DNA of 64,000 bases from an uncultured Pseudomonadota bacterium (GTDB lineage: Bacteria; Pseudomonadota; Gammaproteobacteria; Steroidobacterales; Steroidobacteraceae). Position 1 is the first letter of the stretch, and each line of letters begins with the position of its first letter. Made by a program: the position numbers and the translations under genes. Of the stretch, positions 38,255-47,740 are shown one piece after another. The DNA is taken from contig CAIRLC010000022.1 of the NCBI GenBank assembly GCA_903879335.1, positions 113,737 to 177,736 on the forward strand, read 5' to 3'. The notes beneath the pieces were generated by a model, which worked only from the letters and a program-made list of their open reading frames with translations, did no database searches and was not told the DNA's origin.

Positions 38255-39283
38255 TTAGCCTGCTGTGCGGAGGCGTTCAGCAGCAATTTCCGGTGTGATA
38301 TCTCGCTGTGGTCCGGCGAGCATTTCATAGCCAACCATAAATTTCCGCACGGTCGCGGATCGCAACAGCGGCGGATAAAAGTGCGCATGCATATGAAAAC
38401 CCGCCCGCTCAATCCCATCGGTCGGTAGCTGATGCAATCCCATCGTGTATGGGAACGTCACTGCAAATAGCGCGTCATAGCGCTTGTTAATCGCTTTAAG
38501 GATCGCTGCGAAACCGTCTCGCCCCTCGCTATTGAGCGTTGAAACCGTTGGCTGATGGGATTTCGGCAATACGAGCGTTTCAAACGGCCAGGTGGCCCAG
38601 AATGGCACCACAGCCAAAAAATGCTCGTTCTCAACAACGACACGTTCACGTCGCTCTAATTCAATCTCCACATAGTCACATAACAGACAACGTCCGACGT
38701 CAGCAAAATGCGCGTCCTGAAATGCCACTTCGCGAGCCAACTCGTTCGGAATCGTTTGATTCGCCCAGACCTGACCATGTGGATGCGGGCTGCTGGCACC
38801 CATCATCGCGCCCCTGTTCTCAAAGATAGTAACAGCGTGAATATCAGGGCGGTCACCCAGCGTTTCATACTGCGAAGCCCATGTGTCGATGACGGCCCGA
38901 ATTCCGGTTAAGGTCATCTGCCCCAGAGTTAGGTGGTGCGCGGGTGAATAGCAAATCACCCGACAGAGGCCGGATTCTGATTCAGCCTGCAGTAGACCGT
39001 GTTGAAGGGTCTGCGTGGAAGACTCTAGCCGCAAGGCGGCAAAATCATTATCGAAGACGAACGTCTCAGCGTAATTCGGATTCTTCACCCCCCCGGCTCG
39101 CGCATTCCCTGGACACAGGTAGCAACTCGGATCATGCGTTGGCAGGCTCGCCGCCTCATTCTTCTCAATTTGCCCCTGCCATGGCCGTTGAGTGCGGTGT
39201 GGCGAGACGAGTACCCACTCGCCGGTGAGCAGATTACGCCGCCGATGTACCCGCCAGAGCAGCGAAGTAGACTCAGTGCTCAC
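38255..39283 (-). CDS. galT: Galactose-1-phosphate uridylyltransferase
   Basis: GalT swaps UMP between UDP-glucose and galactose 1-phosphate in the Leloir pathway. The active-site histidine triad [10 protein letters not shown] and the closing HxHxYPP (MHAHFYPP) are seen, and the 342-residue length is normal. I choose GTG 39283, which overlaps galK by 11 bp and has GGGGGAAG within 4 bases; the ORF track start at 39313 lies deeper in galK. The unit is transporter-small protein-galK-galT. GalE, needed to regenerate UDP-glucose, was not found in the window. Confidence 0.95.
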   Translation of the reverse strand: MSTESTSLLWRVHRRRNLLTGEWVLVSPHRTQRPWQGQIEKNEAASLPTHDPSCYLCPGNARAGGVKNPNYAETFVFDNDFAALRLESSTQTLQHGLLQAESESGLCRVICYSPAHHLTLGQMTLTGIRAVIDTWASQYETLGDRPDIHAVTIFENRGAMMGASSPHPHGQVWANQTIPNELAREVAFQDAHFADVGRCLLCDYVEIELERRERVVVENEHFLAVVPFWATWPFETLVLPKSHQPTVSTLNSEGRDGFAAILKAINKRYDALFAVTFPYTMGLHQLPTDGIERAGFHMHAHFYPPLLRSATVRKFMVGYEMLAGPQRDITPEIAAERLRTAG

Positions 39284-40481
39284 GCACTTCCCCCGCACCA
39301 TCGACCGCATCACAGACGTAGATCTCCGGTCGAACCCCAGTCATCCGTTCATAGTCGACCGATACGCCCTGACGGAATGCATCAACACACTCGGGCGCCA
39401 CCAGATTCACCGTGCACCCGCCAAAACCGCCACCCGTCATGCGCGATCCGTAGACGCCTTTTTGCCGAGTTGCGATATCCACCATGGTGTCCAGTTCAAG
39501 GCAACTCACCGCGTAATCTTGAGTGAGGCTGTCATGGGAGGCCCGCATTAATTGTCCGACCGTGACGAGATCACCACGACGCAAGGCCGATGAGGCGAGC
39601 TCAACGCGGGCGTTCTCGGCGATCACGTGGCGGGCGCGCTTATAGATCACCGGATCCATCGCTTCCGCAACGGACCCCAACATCTCTGAGGTCACATCGC
39701 GCAATGCGGTCACTGCGGGATAGCGCGAGGCCAAGACTCCTACTGCAACACCGCATTCATCGCGCCGGCGATTGTATTCACCGCCAGCCAATTTATGCCG
39801 AACCATCGTATTACAAACAACGATCCTCGCCGGCGTCTGGGTAAACTCCAAGGGGACAAGCTCATGTTGAAGACTTCGGCAATCTAGGCGAATGGCGTGA
39901 CCGGCGGCTCCATGTACCGCAGCGTATTGATCCATGATGCCGCAGCGAGCGCCAACGAAATCGTTTTCGGCGGACTGGCATATACGGGCGACATCCAAAT
40001 CCGTCGGCGGTGAACTATCCAAATACGCGATCATTGCTGTCGCTACGGCCACCTCCAAAGCGGCAGATGAACTCAGGCCGGAACCTATAGGCACGTTGCC
40101 GTGGATGACCAAATCCATACCCCGCACGGCGTGCCCTGCAATGCGTAGACTCTCCGCCACACCGGCGACGTAACGACTCCAATGGCCGCTACTGGTTCCG
40201 TCACCCACATCGGCTCCGAGTCGATGGATACTGATAGCGTCAAAGTCCAGTGACTCCGCCACCACAAGGTCATCTTCACGTGGCTCAGCGAGAACCCACG
40301 TATCAAAGCCAATTGCGAGCGGCATCACAAAGCCATCGTTATAGTCCGTATGCTCACCGATCAAATTGACTCGGCCTGGCGCACGAAAAATACGCGCCGA
40401 CGACGACAATGGGCCGCGTCGAGACTTAAGGCGTGTCCGCAATTGCTCGATGCGAGCCGCAGCCTTCGAATCGTCATTCAT
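39273..40481 (-). CDS. galK: Galactokinase
   Basis: GalK phosphorylates alpha-D-galactose at C1 with ATP. The 402-residue protein shows the galactokinase signature [22 protein letters not shown], the ATP loop [15 protein letters not shown] and the C-terminal [14 protein letters not shown]. It overlaps the small membrane-protein gene upstream by 4 bp and galT downstream by 11 bp, so translation is coupled. Expression probably depends on the LacI-type operator in front of the symporter gene, making the operon inducible. Confidence 0.97.
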   Translation of the reverse strand: MNDDSKAAARIEQLRTRLKSRRGPLSSSARIFRAPGRVNLIGEHTDYNDGFVMPLAIGFDTWVLAEPREDDLVVAESLDFDAISIHRLGADVGDGTSSGHWSRYVAGVAESLRIAGHAVRGMDLVIHGNVPIGSGLSSSAALEVAVATAMIAYLDSSPPTDLDVARICQSAENDFVGARCGIMDQYAAVHGAAGHAIRLDCRSLQHELVPLEFTQTPARIVVCNTMVRHKLAGGEYNRRRDECGVAVGVLASRYPAVTALRDVTSEMLGSVAEAMDPVIYKRARHVIAENARVELASSALRRGDLVTVGQLMRASHDSLTQDYAVSCLELDTMVDIATRQKGVYGSRMTGGGFGGCTVNLVAPECVDAFRQGVSVDYERMTGVRPEIYVCDAVDGAGEVREH

Positions 40482-40669
40482 TGGCGGGCGACGGCATTTC
40501 GGGCGAGCCTAAGCATGACGGCGCCAAAGGCGCCAAGCACCGCACCCCAGATCACGTCGACATTCAAGCCTACTGACGGTTGGGGGTCTCCAAGCACGCC
40601 GTAAGTAAAGATGAGCATTCCGAAGACGGCAAATAAGAGCCCGATTGGCCAGCGTATATCGAGGTTCAT
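40478..40669 (-). CDS. Small two-helix membrane protein in the gal operon
   Basis: This encodes about 63 residues with two hydrophobic segments, WPIGLLFAVFGMLIFTYGVLG and VIWGAVLGAFGAVMLRLA. No family is recognised. It sits between the SGLT-like symporter and galK, with a 13-bp gap from the first and a 4-bp overlap with galK. That makes it a candidate accessory subunit of the transporter or a coupling peptide, by inference. The ORF track starts at 40681; ATG 40669 gives the cleaner N-terminus. Confidence 0.6.
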   Translation of the reverse strand: MNLDIRWPIGLLFAVFGMLIFTYGVLGDPQPSVGLNVDVIWGAVLGAFGAVMLRLARNAVARQ

Positions 40670-40682
40670 CAGTGCGAACACC

Positions 40683-42386
40683 TCACCAGAAGATCCAATT
40701 CAGAATGATGGCTCCGCATAAAGCCAGCAGCCCGAGGGTTGCCGTTAGGCCGAGATGCGAGCCCGTTTCATCGGCAGCATGCGGGGTTTCCGAGTACACG
40801 AGGCCACGTAGACCGTGACGGTCCGGTGCAGCCGTCATTAAGCTGACCAAAACGGTGACCGTTAGGCAGCCTCCAAACGCAAATATCGCCGTCCAGAAGT
40901 TTTGGGCCATCTCACTGGGATAGACGTGATGCAGCGCAATCCAACCGCCCTTCACACCAGCCACAGCGTGCGCAGGCAGTGTCAGGCCATGATGCAATGC
41001 GGCGCATGCCGTTCCCGCGACGAGACCGGTAAAGGCACCGTGACCATTCGCGCGGTGCCAGAACATACCGAGCAGAAAGGTCGCGAATAGCGGAGCGTTA
41101 ATGAATGCGAAGACGAGTTGCAGTACATCCATGATGTTGTTGAACGACGCCGCAAGATAGGCCGCGGCCAGCGACAATAGAACGCCGACCACAGTTGCCG
41201 CGCGCCCCATCCACAGGAGATGAGCATCATTCGCATTCGGTCGAATGTAAGGGCTATAAATATCGTTGGTCCAAACCGTATTAAACGCCGTGACATTGCC
41301 GGCCATTCCGGACATAAAGCTTGCGATCAAGGCCGTTAGACCAAGACCGAGAAGACCGTTCGGAAAGTAATGCCCCAGCATCATGGGAATCACCAAGTCG
41401 AAATTCGTTGAGCCGTCTGCTTTTGAGGGCAACGAGATGGGACTATGCCCCGAATGAACCATGGCTATTGCGATCATGCCCGGCACAATCACCAGAAATG
41501 GAAACAACATTTTAGGAACCGTCGCGACCAACGGCGCGCGACGAGCCGCCTGCATGGATTCAGCCGCCATCGCTCTTTGGACGATTAAAAAGTCAGTACA
41601 CCAGTACCCAAACGACAGGACAAAACCTAGGCCCATCGCGAGCCCGAACCACTCAACGCCCATCGGATTCTCAGTGGTGGCTCCCATGAATTGCCACGAG
41701 TGGCTCCACACACCGGGGGCGAAACCTTGATCGGTCGCCACGCGGACAAGGCCGGTCTGTAGCCCATCCCAGCCGCCGATATCCCGCAATCCAAGCAGCA
41801 CTAAGGGCGCAAACCCGAAAACAATCAAGAAAAACTGAAGAACCTCGTTATAGATCGCCGAGGTCAGGCCGCCCAAGAGGATATAAAGCAAAACGATACC
41901 GGCACAAATCCACATGCTGAGGTTGAAATCCCAGCCCAACAGTAGATTGAGCAGCAGTCCCATCGCGTACATCGAAATGCCGGAAGACATTACGGTCATC
42001 ACGGCGAACGAAATCGCGTTGAATCCGCGTGTCTTTTCATCAAAGCGCAGGCGCAAATACTCTGGAACCGAGCGCGCCTTGGAGCCGTAATAGAACGGCA
42101 TCATGAACACGGCCAAGAAGACCATCGCGGGAATAGCGCCGACCCAATAGAAGTGACTCGTCGCCATACCGTACTTCGCACCGGAGGCAGCCATACCGAT
42201 CACTTCTTGGGCGCCGAGATTGGCCGACATAAACGCAAGCCCGGCAACCCACGCCGGAATCCGGCGGCCGGAGAGAAAAAAGTCGTCGCTCGTTCGAATG
42301 TCGCGCTTCAGCCACCATCCGATACCGAGAACGAAGGCGAAATAGATACCCAGCAACGCCCAGTCAATGAAAGCGAGTCTGATCAC
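40683..42386 (-). CDS. SSS-family sodium/sugar symporter (SGLT-like)
   Basis: The 567-residue protein, with about 14 membrane segments, belongs to the sodium:solute symporter family. It has FFLSGRRIPAWVAGLAFMSANLGAQEVIGMAASG near the N-terminus, and GGLTSAIYNEVLQFFLIVFGFAPLVLLGL resembles the galactose/glucose branch (SGLT). It likely drives galactose uptake with Na+. Translation starts at GTG 42386. A perfect-consensus LacI-type operator lies 48 bp upstream, and the small protein, galK and galT follow in one operon. Confidence 0.93.
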   Translation of the reverse strand: MIRLAFIDWALLGIYFAFVLGIGWWLKRDIRTSDDFFLSGRRIPAWVAGLAFMSANLGAQEVIGMAASGAKYGMATSHFYWVGAIPAMVFLAVFMMPFYYGSKARSVPEYLRLRFDEKTRGFNAISFAVMTVMSSGISMYAMGLLLNLLLGWDFNLSMWICAGIVLLYILLGGLTSAIYNEVLQFFLIVFGFAPLVLLGLRDIGGWDGLQTGLVRVATDQGFAPGVWSHSWQFMGATTENPMGVEWFGLAMGLGFVLSFGYWCTDFLIVQRAMAAESMQAARRAPLVATVPKMLFPFLVIVPGMIAIAMVHSGHSPISLPSKADGSTNFDLVIPMMLGHYFPNGLLGLGLTALIASFMSGMAGNVTAFNTVWTNDIYSPYIRPNANDAHLLWMGRAATVVGVLLSLAAAYLAASFNNIMDVLQLVFAFINAPLFATFLLGMFWHRANGHGAFTGLVAGTACAALHHGLTLPAHAVAGVKGGWIALHHVYPSEMAQNFWTAIFAFGGCLTVTVLVSLMTAAPDRHGLRGLVYSETPHAADETGSHLGLTATLGLLALCGAIILNWIFW

Positions 42387-42433
42387 GGAGCCCCCTCTCT
42401 GGCCCTCTCTTGCGGACGGCCTCGTTTCGATTA

Positions 42434-42447
42434 TGCAATCGTTTTCA
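42434..42447. promoter_or_regulatory. Predicted LacI-family operator, gal operon
   Basis: TGCAATCGTTTTCA fits the palindrome TGnAAnCGnTTnCA at all ten fixed positions. On the minus strand it overlaps a possible -10 (CATAAT, in GATTGCATAATCG), so binding should block the promoter of the symporter-galK-galT operon. Confidence 0.75.
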
Positions 42448-42481
42448 TTCGATCACCAGCGGACTACCCACGGGTTCACGC

Positions 42482-43681
42482 CTAATTCGACAGTAAATGG
42501 GGGAGCATTTTCAGGCGCGGGGTCGCTACAGGCACCGTCAACATCGTGCTGCCGACAGCCATCAACAGCAGTGCGGTGAAGGTAGGACTGGTGATCACCT
42601 GTTTATCGAGCAAGATATTGGCGAAGATAATCATGATCAGCGCTTTGGTCTGCAGCAACCAGCCAACCAATCCGCTCTCGCCCGGCGGCCAGCCCAGGAC
42701 TCGCCCAGCAATCCGCGTCCCTAACAATTTGCCGGCGATTGATGCCACGAGCAACGCAGCCGCGAGCAAAAACACGCTCCCGCCGCCCATCGTCCACGCG
42801 GTCCTCAAGCCAGTGCTTAAAAAGAATACCGGCATCATCACAAGCAATACGTTGTGCCGTAACCCATCCATCTGCTCACGGTTGAACCACTGACCATCGA
42901 GGCTAGCACCCGCCAGAAATGCACCGACCATGAAGTGCAGCCCAGACCAATCCGCTCCGAATGCACACAATGCCAACCAAATGAGCGCCACATACCAGCG
43001 GTCACGCTCTGGAATTCGCCGCATAACGGTACGAACCACCATCGCCGCAATCACGAGTCCAACAATAAAGAAAAGCTGGCGCCCCAGTCGGCTCCAATCC
43101 ATCAGAATGAGTGCCAACACGCCCCAAATCGCAATATCGTCGAGGCTGGCATAACGCAGGATGCGCTGGCCGATCGGCTGGCGCAAGATCCCTAACTTTT
43201 CCATCAGCAGCACTAAAATCGGCAATGCCGTGACTGCGCATGACATACCGACTCCGAGCACAAACTGCCAACTTTTAGCCTCAGTACCGCGCCAGCCATC
43301 CCACATCAGCGCAATCGCCGCAACCGCCGCACCAAAAATCAGCGGCACACTGAGCGCAAGCCCGGCCGTGATGCCTGTCTCGCGGCGATTGCGCCAGACC
43401 TGGGATACATCAAGTTCAAGGCCGGCGATCATCACGAACAACATGACCGCCCACCACGCGACGCCATTTAAGGACTGCACGACGGCAGGATTAAAGACGA
43501 AGGTGTAATAGTCAGGGAAGGCAGAGCCCAATACGCCAGGTCCGAGCAGAATGCCCGTGATGATCTGAACCACCACGAGCGGTGCGTAGTACTCCGTACG
43601 CCCAATGCGCCACAACAGATAGGGCACCGAAAATATGATCGCCATAGCGATCAGGAAAATTTCAGCCGTTTGCATGTGCAT
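42482..43681 (-). CDS. CPA-type cation/proton antiporter
   Basis: The 399-residue protein has about 12 hydrophobic segments and a sodium/hydrogen exchanger domain (PF00999-like), with QIITGILLGPGVLGS and FVMIAGLELDVSQVW typical of Kef/Nap-type CPA2 antiporters. No TrkA-N or other C-terminal regulatory domain is present. It lies between the alpha-galactosidase and the symporter gene on the same strand. It could rebalance Na+ brought in by the SGLT-like symporter, but it may be an unrelated passenger. Its transcript would cross the operator of the gal operon. Confidence 0.85.
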   Translation of the reverse strand: MHMQTAEIFLIAMAIIFSVPYLLWRIGRTEYYAPLVVVQIITGILLGPGVLGSAFPDYYTFVFNPAVVQSLNGVAWWAVMLFVMIAGLELDVSQVWRNRRETGITAGLALSVPLIFGAAVAAIALMWDGWRGTEAKSWQFVLGVGMSCAVTALPILVLLMEKLGILRQPIGQRILRYASLDDIAIWGVLALILMDWSRLGRQLFFIVGLVIAAMVVRTVMRRIPERDRWYVALIWLALCAFGADWSGLHFMVGAFLAGASLDGQWFNREQMDGLRHNVLLVMMPVFFLSTGLRTAWTMGGGSVFLLAAALLVASIAGKLLGTRIAGRVLGWPPGESGLVGWLLQTKALIMIIFANILLDKQVITSPTFTALLLMAVGSTMLTVPVATPRLKMLPHLLSN

Positions 43682-43717
43682 GGGTTGATCTTAGCAGTCC
43701 AGCCCCAAAACATAGAA

Positions 43718-43739
43718 CGACCCGCCATGCGGCGGATCG
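43718..43739 (-). terminator. Possible weak terminator after the alpha-galactosidase gene
   Basis: On the minus strand CGATCCGCC-GCAT-GGCGGGTCG forms a 9-bp stem with one G-U pair, 14 bp after the stop codon. It is followed by GTTCTATGTTTT, a poor T-tract, so termination may be partial. Confidence 0.4.
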
Positions 43740-43752
43740 TCCAATCCGCGAA

Positions 43753-45993
43753 TTAGTGGGCTTTACCCATCGCGAGCAGTAAAACACCGTGCTCCGGCAC
43801 GCTCGCTTTAAAGTCGGCTGCGAGCGGTTTTAGATCACGCTGACGCCAGACGTCACGCATCGCCGTCCCTATCGTTAAATCGGGAGTCAGGCCCGCAATG
43901 GCCAGTTGTCGGAAACGATCGCCCATATTGAAGATACCGACGGCCTTGCGACCATCCGCCAACTCACGCACCCAGATTTCCCAGTCGTCTTGCCGATAGA
44001 CGCGCTGAGCCGCATGTCCGAGCGGATCCTGATCAATCGCGAGCACCTCGTCATTCGTCACGAGGTTCTTGGTGAATGGATCGAGATGGGTCAAATCGTT
44101 ACCGAGCAAGAGCGGTGCCGCCAGCAAGGACCACAAACTGATGTGCGTGTACTGCTCATCAGGCGTCACGCGCGAGGGATGCAATTCACCACCCCAACCC
44201 ACCTCTCCAACCACGAGCATGTCCGGATCGTTCCAGTGCCCAGGACCGGCATAGGGAGCGGACAAGTATTGGGAATTGATGATTTCTCGGACGATGCTCC
44301 AAGTGTCTTCAATGTCGCCGGTGGTCCGCCACAGATTTCCGCCCACTTCCGGCCCCCATTTCCAGACCTCTTTACTGCCGTATTGGCAGAGGCTGAAGAC
44401 GATGTCGCGCGACTGCGCTGCAAGTGCGTCCCGCATGATCCGATAAGGCTTTTGATGATCAGCCACGGTCGGTTCTTTAGGCATCGTTAACTCGTATGAG
44501 CACAAATCGTACTTCAGGTAATCAACGCCCCACGCCGCCCAGACACGCGCGTCTTGGCGCTCGTGGTCCTTTGATCCTAGAAACTTTCCGCAGGTCTCGG
44601 GGCCGGGAGATGAATAAATGCCGAACCTCAATCCTTTCGCATGCAGATACTCAGACAACGCTTTCATGTCCGGAAATTTGGCGTTCGAGTGAATTTCGCC
44701 GCCTGCATCGCGCTGCGCGGATTCCCAACCGTCATCAATATTCACGTAGGTCCAGCCATGAGCCGCGAGGCCCGTAGAAACCAAGGCATCAGCAACCGCT
44801 CGGACCTTGTCCGCGTCGACCGTGAGCCCGTAGGCATTCCAACTGTTCCAGCCCATGGGCGGCGTCAAGGCCAACTCATCACCTACTTTTAGCGTCACTG
44901 ACCGGTGGATAGATCCAATGGCATTTGTAGCCGTGACCTCAATGACATGTTGGCCGCGCTCCGCGACCGAACCGAAGATCACGCCGTTAACCGGATCAAA
45001 CTGCAGACCGGACGGCAAGTGCTCGACATTGATCGACAGTGGCGCACGACCGGTAGCGGCAACACGGTAATAGATTGGAGATCCCGGACGTGCGCCAAGG
45101 ACGCTTGCGCCGTTGATCTTTGGCGACGCAGAGTCGGCAGGCGTCAGCACATAGGGCGAATGATAGGTCTCATGGTGCACGACCCCCGTCGTCGCCTCTG
45201 TGAAATGGAAGCGCACCTCAATCCCGGCGCGTTGCGGCGCCTGAAGTGTCAAATCCGCGGTGCCATTTGCCGCAACTTTAAATGCCGTGCTGTGTTTGGA
45301 CAGCACGCGGTCAGCTTGCGCGTCGAATACCTCGTAATCCAAGCGGCCCGCGAGGCCGACAGGAAACGCATTGGACCAGTGTATTTTGCCGCTCATCGTC
45401 GTGGCCGTGTAATTGACGTGGGTGCGGCCAAGGTCGATTTCCAGCCCGTCCGCAATTTCAGCCAGGCTGATTTTCGGCATGTCTCGGTAGAAGCCGCCAC
45501 CACCCGATCCATCGTAGACCCGGACCGCAATTACATTGTCTGCATCCCAGCGGACTAGGCCCGAGGCCAAATCAACGTAATAGGTTCGTATGCCGTTCCA
45601 TCGCGTGCTGTAGCCGCGGGGATCTTCGGGCATTTGGCCCATAGCGCCAATTTTTACACCGTTCAAAAAACTTTCGTCGACATCATCAATGCTGGACAAG
45701 TAGATCCGAAGACGGTGGTCCCACCGAACCGTCTTGCGCAGACTCGAGGGAATGTTCACATGGAAGCGGTACCACGAATATCCGTCATATCCGTCGAATC
45801 CCTGCTTCTCATAGTTCTTCAAGGTCGACAGTTTGACCCAAGCGCTGTCATCAAACTCGGGTCTAGCGCGCGCAGGATCATCACCCAGCGCAAATTTGGC
45901 TGTCGGCATTTCGATGACCGAACCGTTTTCTGCAAAGGCAGGTCCCGAACTTGCAAGCCAGAGCACGAACGCCAATCGAAGCCACTTTTTCAT
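43753..45993 (-). CDS. Exported GH27 alpha-galactosidase with jelly-roll and Ig-like domains
   Basis: The 746-residue enzyme would release terminal alpha-galactose. The signal peptide (LAFVLWLASSGPAFA) implies periplasmic or surface action. Then come a galactose-binding-like jelly roll (about 30-190), a putative Ig-like He_PIG domain (about 290-370) and the GH27 barrel from residue 377 (TPPMGWNSWNAYG). By alignment to human alpha-galactosidase A, the nucleophile is Asp496 (YLKYDLCSY) and the acid/base is Asp560 (RTTGDIEDTW). It lies 44 bp downstream of the halogenase gene, apparently co-transcribed, and supplies galactose for GalK and GalT. Confidence 0.95.
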   Translation of the reverse strand: MKKWLRLAFVLWLASSGPAFAENGSVIEMPTAKFALGDDPARARPEFDDSAWVKLSTLKNYEKQGFDGYDGYSWYRFHVNIPSSLRKTVRWDHRLRIYLSSIDDVDESFLNGVKIGAMGQMPEDPRGYSTRWNGIRTYYVDLASGLVRWDADNVIAVRVYDGSGGGGFYRDMPKISLAEIADGLEIDLGRTHVNYTATTMSGKIHWSNAFPVGLAGRLDYEVFDAQADRVLSKHSTAFKVAANGTADLTLQAPQRAGIEVRFHFTEATTGVVHHETYHSPYVLTPADSASPKINGASVLGARPGSPIYYRVAATGRAPLSINVEHLPSGLQFDPVNGVIFGSVAERGQHVIEVTATNAIGSIHRSVTLKVGDELALTPPMGWNSWNAYGLTVDADKVRAVADALVSTGLAAHGWTYVNIDDGWESAQRDAGGEIHSNAKFPDMKALSEYLHAKGLRFGIYSSPGPETCGKFLGSKDHERQDARVWAAWGVDYLKYDLCSYELTMPKEPTVADHQKPYRIMRDALAAQSRDIVFSLCQYGSKEVWKWGPEVGGNLWRTTGDIEDTWSIVREIINSQYLSAPYAGPGHWNDPDMLVVGEVGWGGELHPSRVTPDEQYTHISLWSLLAAPLLLGNDLTHLDPFTKNLVTNDEVLAIDQDPLGHAAQRVYRQDDWEIWVRELADGRKAVGIFNMGDRFRQLAIAGLTPDLTIGTAMRDVWRQRDLKPLAADFKASVPEHGVLLLAMGKAH

Positions 45994-46037
45994 ACCAATA
46001 CCCCCCCCAATTCAGACGCGAGCGGCACTGACTCGAA

Positions 46038-47543
46038 TCAGTTGGCCTTGCAGAATTTATTAATGAATTCCTGATGTGTCGGCAGTTGTCGGGCCGATGC
46101 ATGTAAAGCTTCTGTGAGCTTCGCCAACCATTCCACACTATTCACCTGGCGATGGTGCAGGAGTGGATCCACTTGGTCTGGCCAATTCAATTGACCGATA
46201 TGAACAGCAAGCCAAGACGCTTGACCGAACAAATCAAACTCGCGTTGAATTAAGCGACCGTAGCGCTTGAAGTGGTCAATTTTGTCTTGCAGTGAATCGG
46301 GCACCGACATTTGTGCGCAGTATCGCCACAACTCTCCCTCCTCACGCTGATTGAGATGGTAGTGAAGGATCAGGAAGTCTCGAATGCGCTCTACTTCACT
46401 GTTCGCGATCCGATTAAATTCATCCGAGACCATTGGATCGAAATCTCGGTCCGGGAAAAATGCCAAGAGTTTCGCAATGCCCGCTTGAATCAAGTGCAGG
46501 CTCGTCGATTCAAGCGGTTCGAGAAATCCACTGGCCAGCCCGATCGCAACCACATTTTTATTCCAGATCCGTTTACGTCGACCGGTCATGAATCGGAGGA
46601 AACGGGGCTCAGCCAATGCGGCACCGTCCAAGTTCGAAAGGAGGGTGCTTGCGGCCGCCTCTTCGCTGATGAATTGAGAGCAATAGACGTGGCCGTTTCC
46701 CGTTCGGTGTTGTAGCGGGATCCGCCACTGCCAGCCTGCCTCGCGCGCGGTTGATCGGGTGTATGGCGTAAATTCACCCGCTTTTGCGCAGGGCACGGCC
46801 ACAGCGCGGTCGCACGGTAGCCAGTGTCTCCAGTCTTCGTAGCCGGTGTTTAAGGCGCCTTCAATGAGGAGTCCACGGAAGCCCGAACAATCAATAAACA
46901 GATCGCCCATAAATTCGCGGCCGTCGTCGAGGCGCACGCTTTCAACGAAACCCGTCGTTGACGCTAAGGTGACATCGGCAATCTTGCCTTCCACACGGAT
47001 GACGCCACGCTTCTCGGCGTACTCCCTGAGGAAGGCTGCATATAGACCCGCGTCGAAGTGATAGGCGTAGTCGTAGGTCGATAGAACATGACGTGGATCT
47101 TGCATGGGCGGGGCGAATTTGCCAGCGGAGGCCGCCGCCCAAGCCATGCAATAGTCGTCTAACGGACCTGCGGTGTCCGCTTGCTTGGCCTGCAGCCAAT
47201 AGTGATGGAGCCCGACGGTATCGAAATTACGGCCAAAGGTGCCAAAGGGATGAAAATACGCCTGCCCTTCCTTAGCCCAGTTAACGAACTGGATCCCTAA
47301 CTTAAAAGAACCCTTGGTGCGCCGCATAAATTCAGCTTCGTCCAACCCAAGCATCTGGTTGAACGTCCGAATGGGTGGAATCGTGGCTTCACCGACGCCC
47401 ACTGTCCCGATCTCATCCGACTCAATGAGCGTGATTTGGCATCCACGCGGCGCAGCATTCGCCAAAGCGGCCGCCGTCATCCAGCCGGCCGATCCACCGC
47501 CGACGATCACCACACTGCGGATTGATCGGACGTTCGTATCCAT
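46038..47543 (-). CDS. Flavin-dependent tryptophan-halogenase-like protein
   Basis: The 501-residue protein is a flavin-dependent halogenase of the tryptophan-halogenase family. It has the FAD motif [27 protein letters not shown], the catalytic Lys81 ([11 protein letters not shown]), [10 protein letters not shown] (the WxWxIP motif) and FLEPLEST with the catalytic-region Glu. All residues expected for halogenation are kept, but the substrate is unknown. ATG 47543 has GGGGATCTCC upstream. It lies between a TonB receptor and the alpha-galactosidase; family members are known from such carbohydrate loci, yet their role is unexplained. A TATACT at 47634-47639 may be its own -10. Confidence 0.92.
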   Translation of the reverse strand: MDTNVRSIRSVVIVGGGSAGWMTAAALANAAPRGCQITLIESDEIGTVGVGEATIPPIRTFNQMLGLDEAEFMRRTKGSFKLGIQFVNWAKEGQAYFHPFGTFGRNFDTVGLHHYWLQAKQADTAGPLDDYCMAWAAASAGKFAPPMQDPRHVLSTYDYAYHFDAGLYAAFLREYAEKRGVIRVEGKIADVTLASTTGFVESVRLDDGREFMGDLFIDCSGFRGLLIEGALNTGYEDWRHWLPCDRAVAVPCAKAGEFTPYTRSTAREAGWQWRIPLQHRTGNGHVYCSQFISEEAAASTLLSNLDGAALAEPRFLRFMTGRRKRIWNKNVVAIGLASGFLEPLESTSLHLIQAGIAKLLAFFPDRDFDPMVSDEFNRIANSEVERIRDFLILHYHLNQREEGELWRYCAQMSVPDSLQDKIDHFKRYGRLIQREFDLFGQASWLAVHIGQLNWPDQVDPLLHHRQVNSVEWLAKLTEALHASARQLPTHQEFINKFCKAN

Positions 47544-47645
47544 GGAGATCCCCTCAATAAGCAAGCCTGCGTGCGCACGCGAACCGGCTCAGACGCGGTT
47601 TGTGGCTACAACGCGCGGCGTGACCCAGCGCGCAGTATAGAAACG

Positions 47646-47675
47646 AAAAAGGGCGGCGTCTTGCGACACCGCCCT
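47646..47675 (-). terminator. Intrinsic terminator between the TonB receptor and halogenase genes
   Basis: Read on the minus strand, AGGGCGGTGTCGCAAGACGCCGCCCT forms a strong stem, GGGCGGTGTC against GACGCCGCCC with one mismatch or wobble, followed by TTTTT. It sits 65 bp after the receptor stop. It should cut transcription into the halogenase and galactosidase genes, leaving their level lower than the receptor's. Confidence 0.85.
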
Positions 47676-47740
47676 AGTTTTCGGTCTAGTCAGCGGCGGT
47701 AACGGTGGTCACCGCAGCTGAAGTTAGATCGATCGCTGCC

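Noticed and set aside
45994-46037. An independent operator or promoter for the alpha-galactosidase
   Set aside because: The 44-bp gap holds only a C-rich ribosome-binding region (GGGGGGG on the minus strand) and no palindrome or promoter pair.
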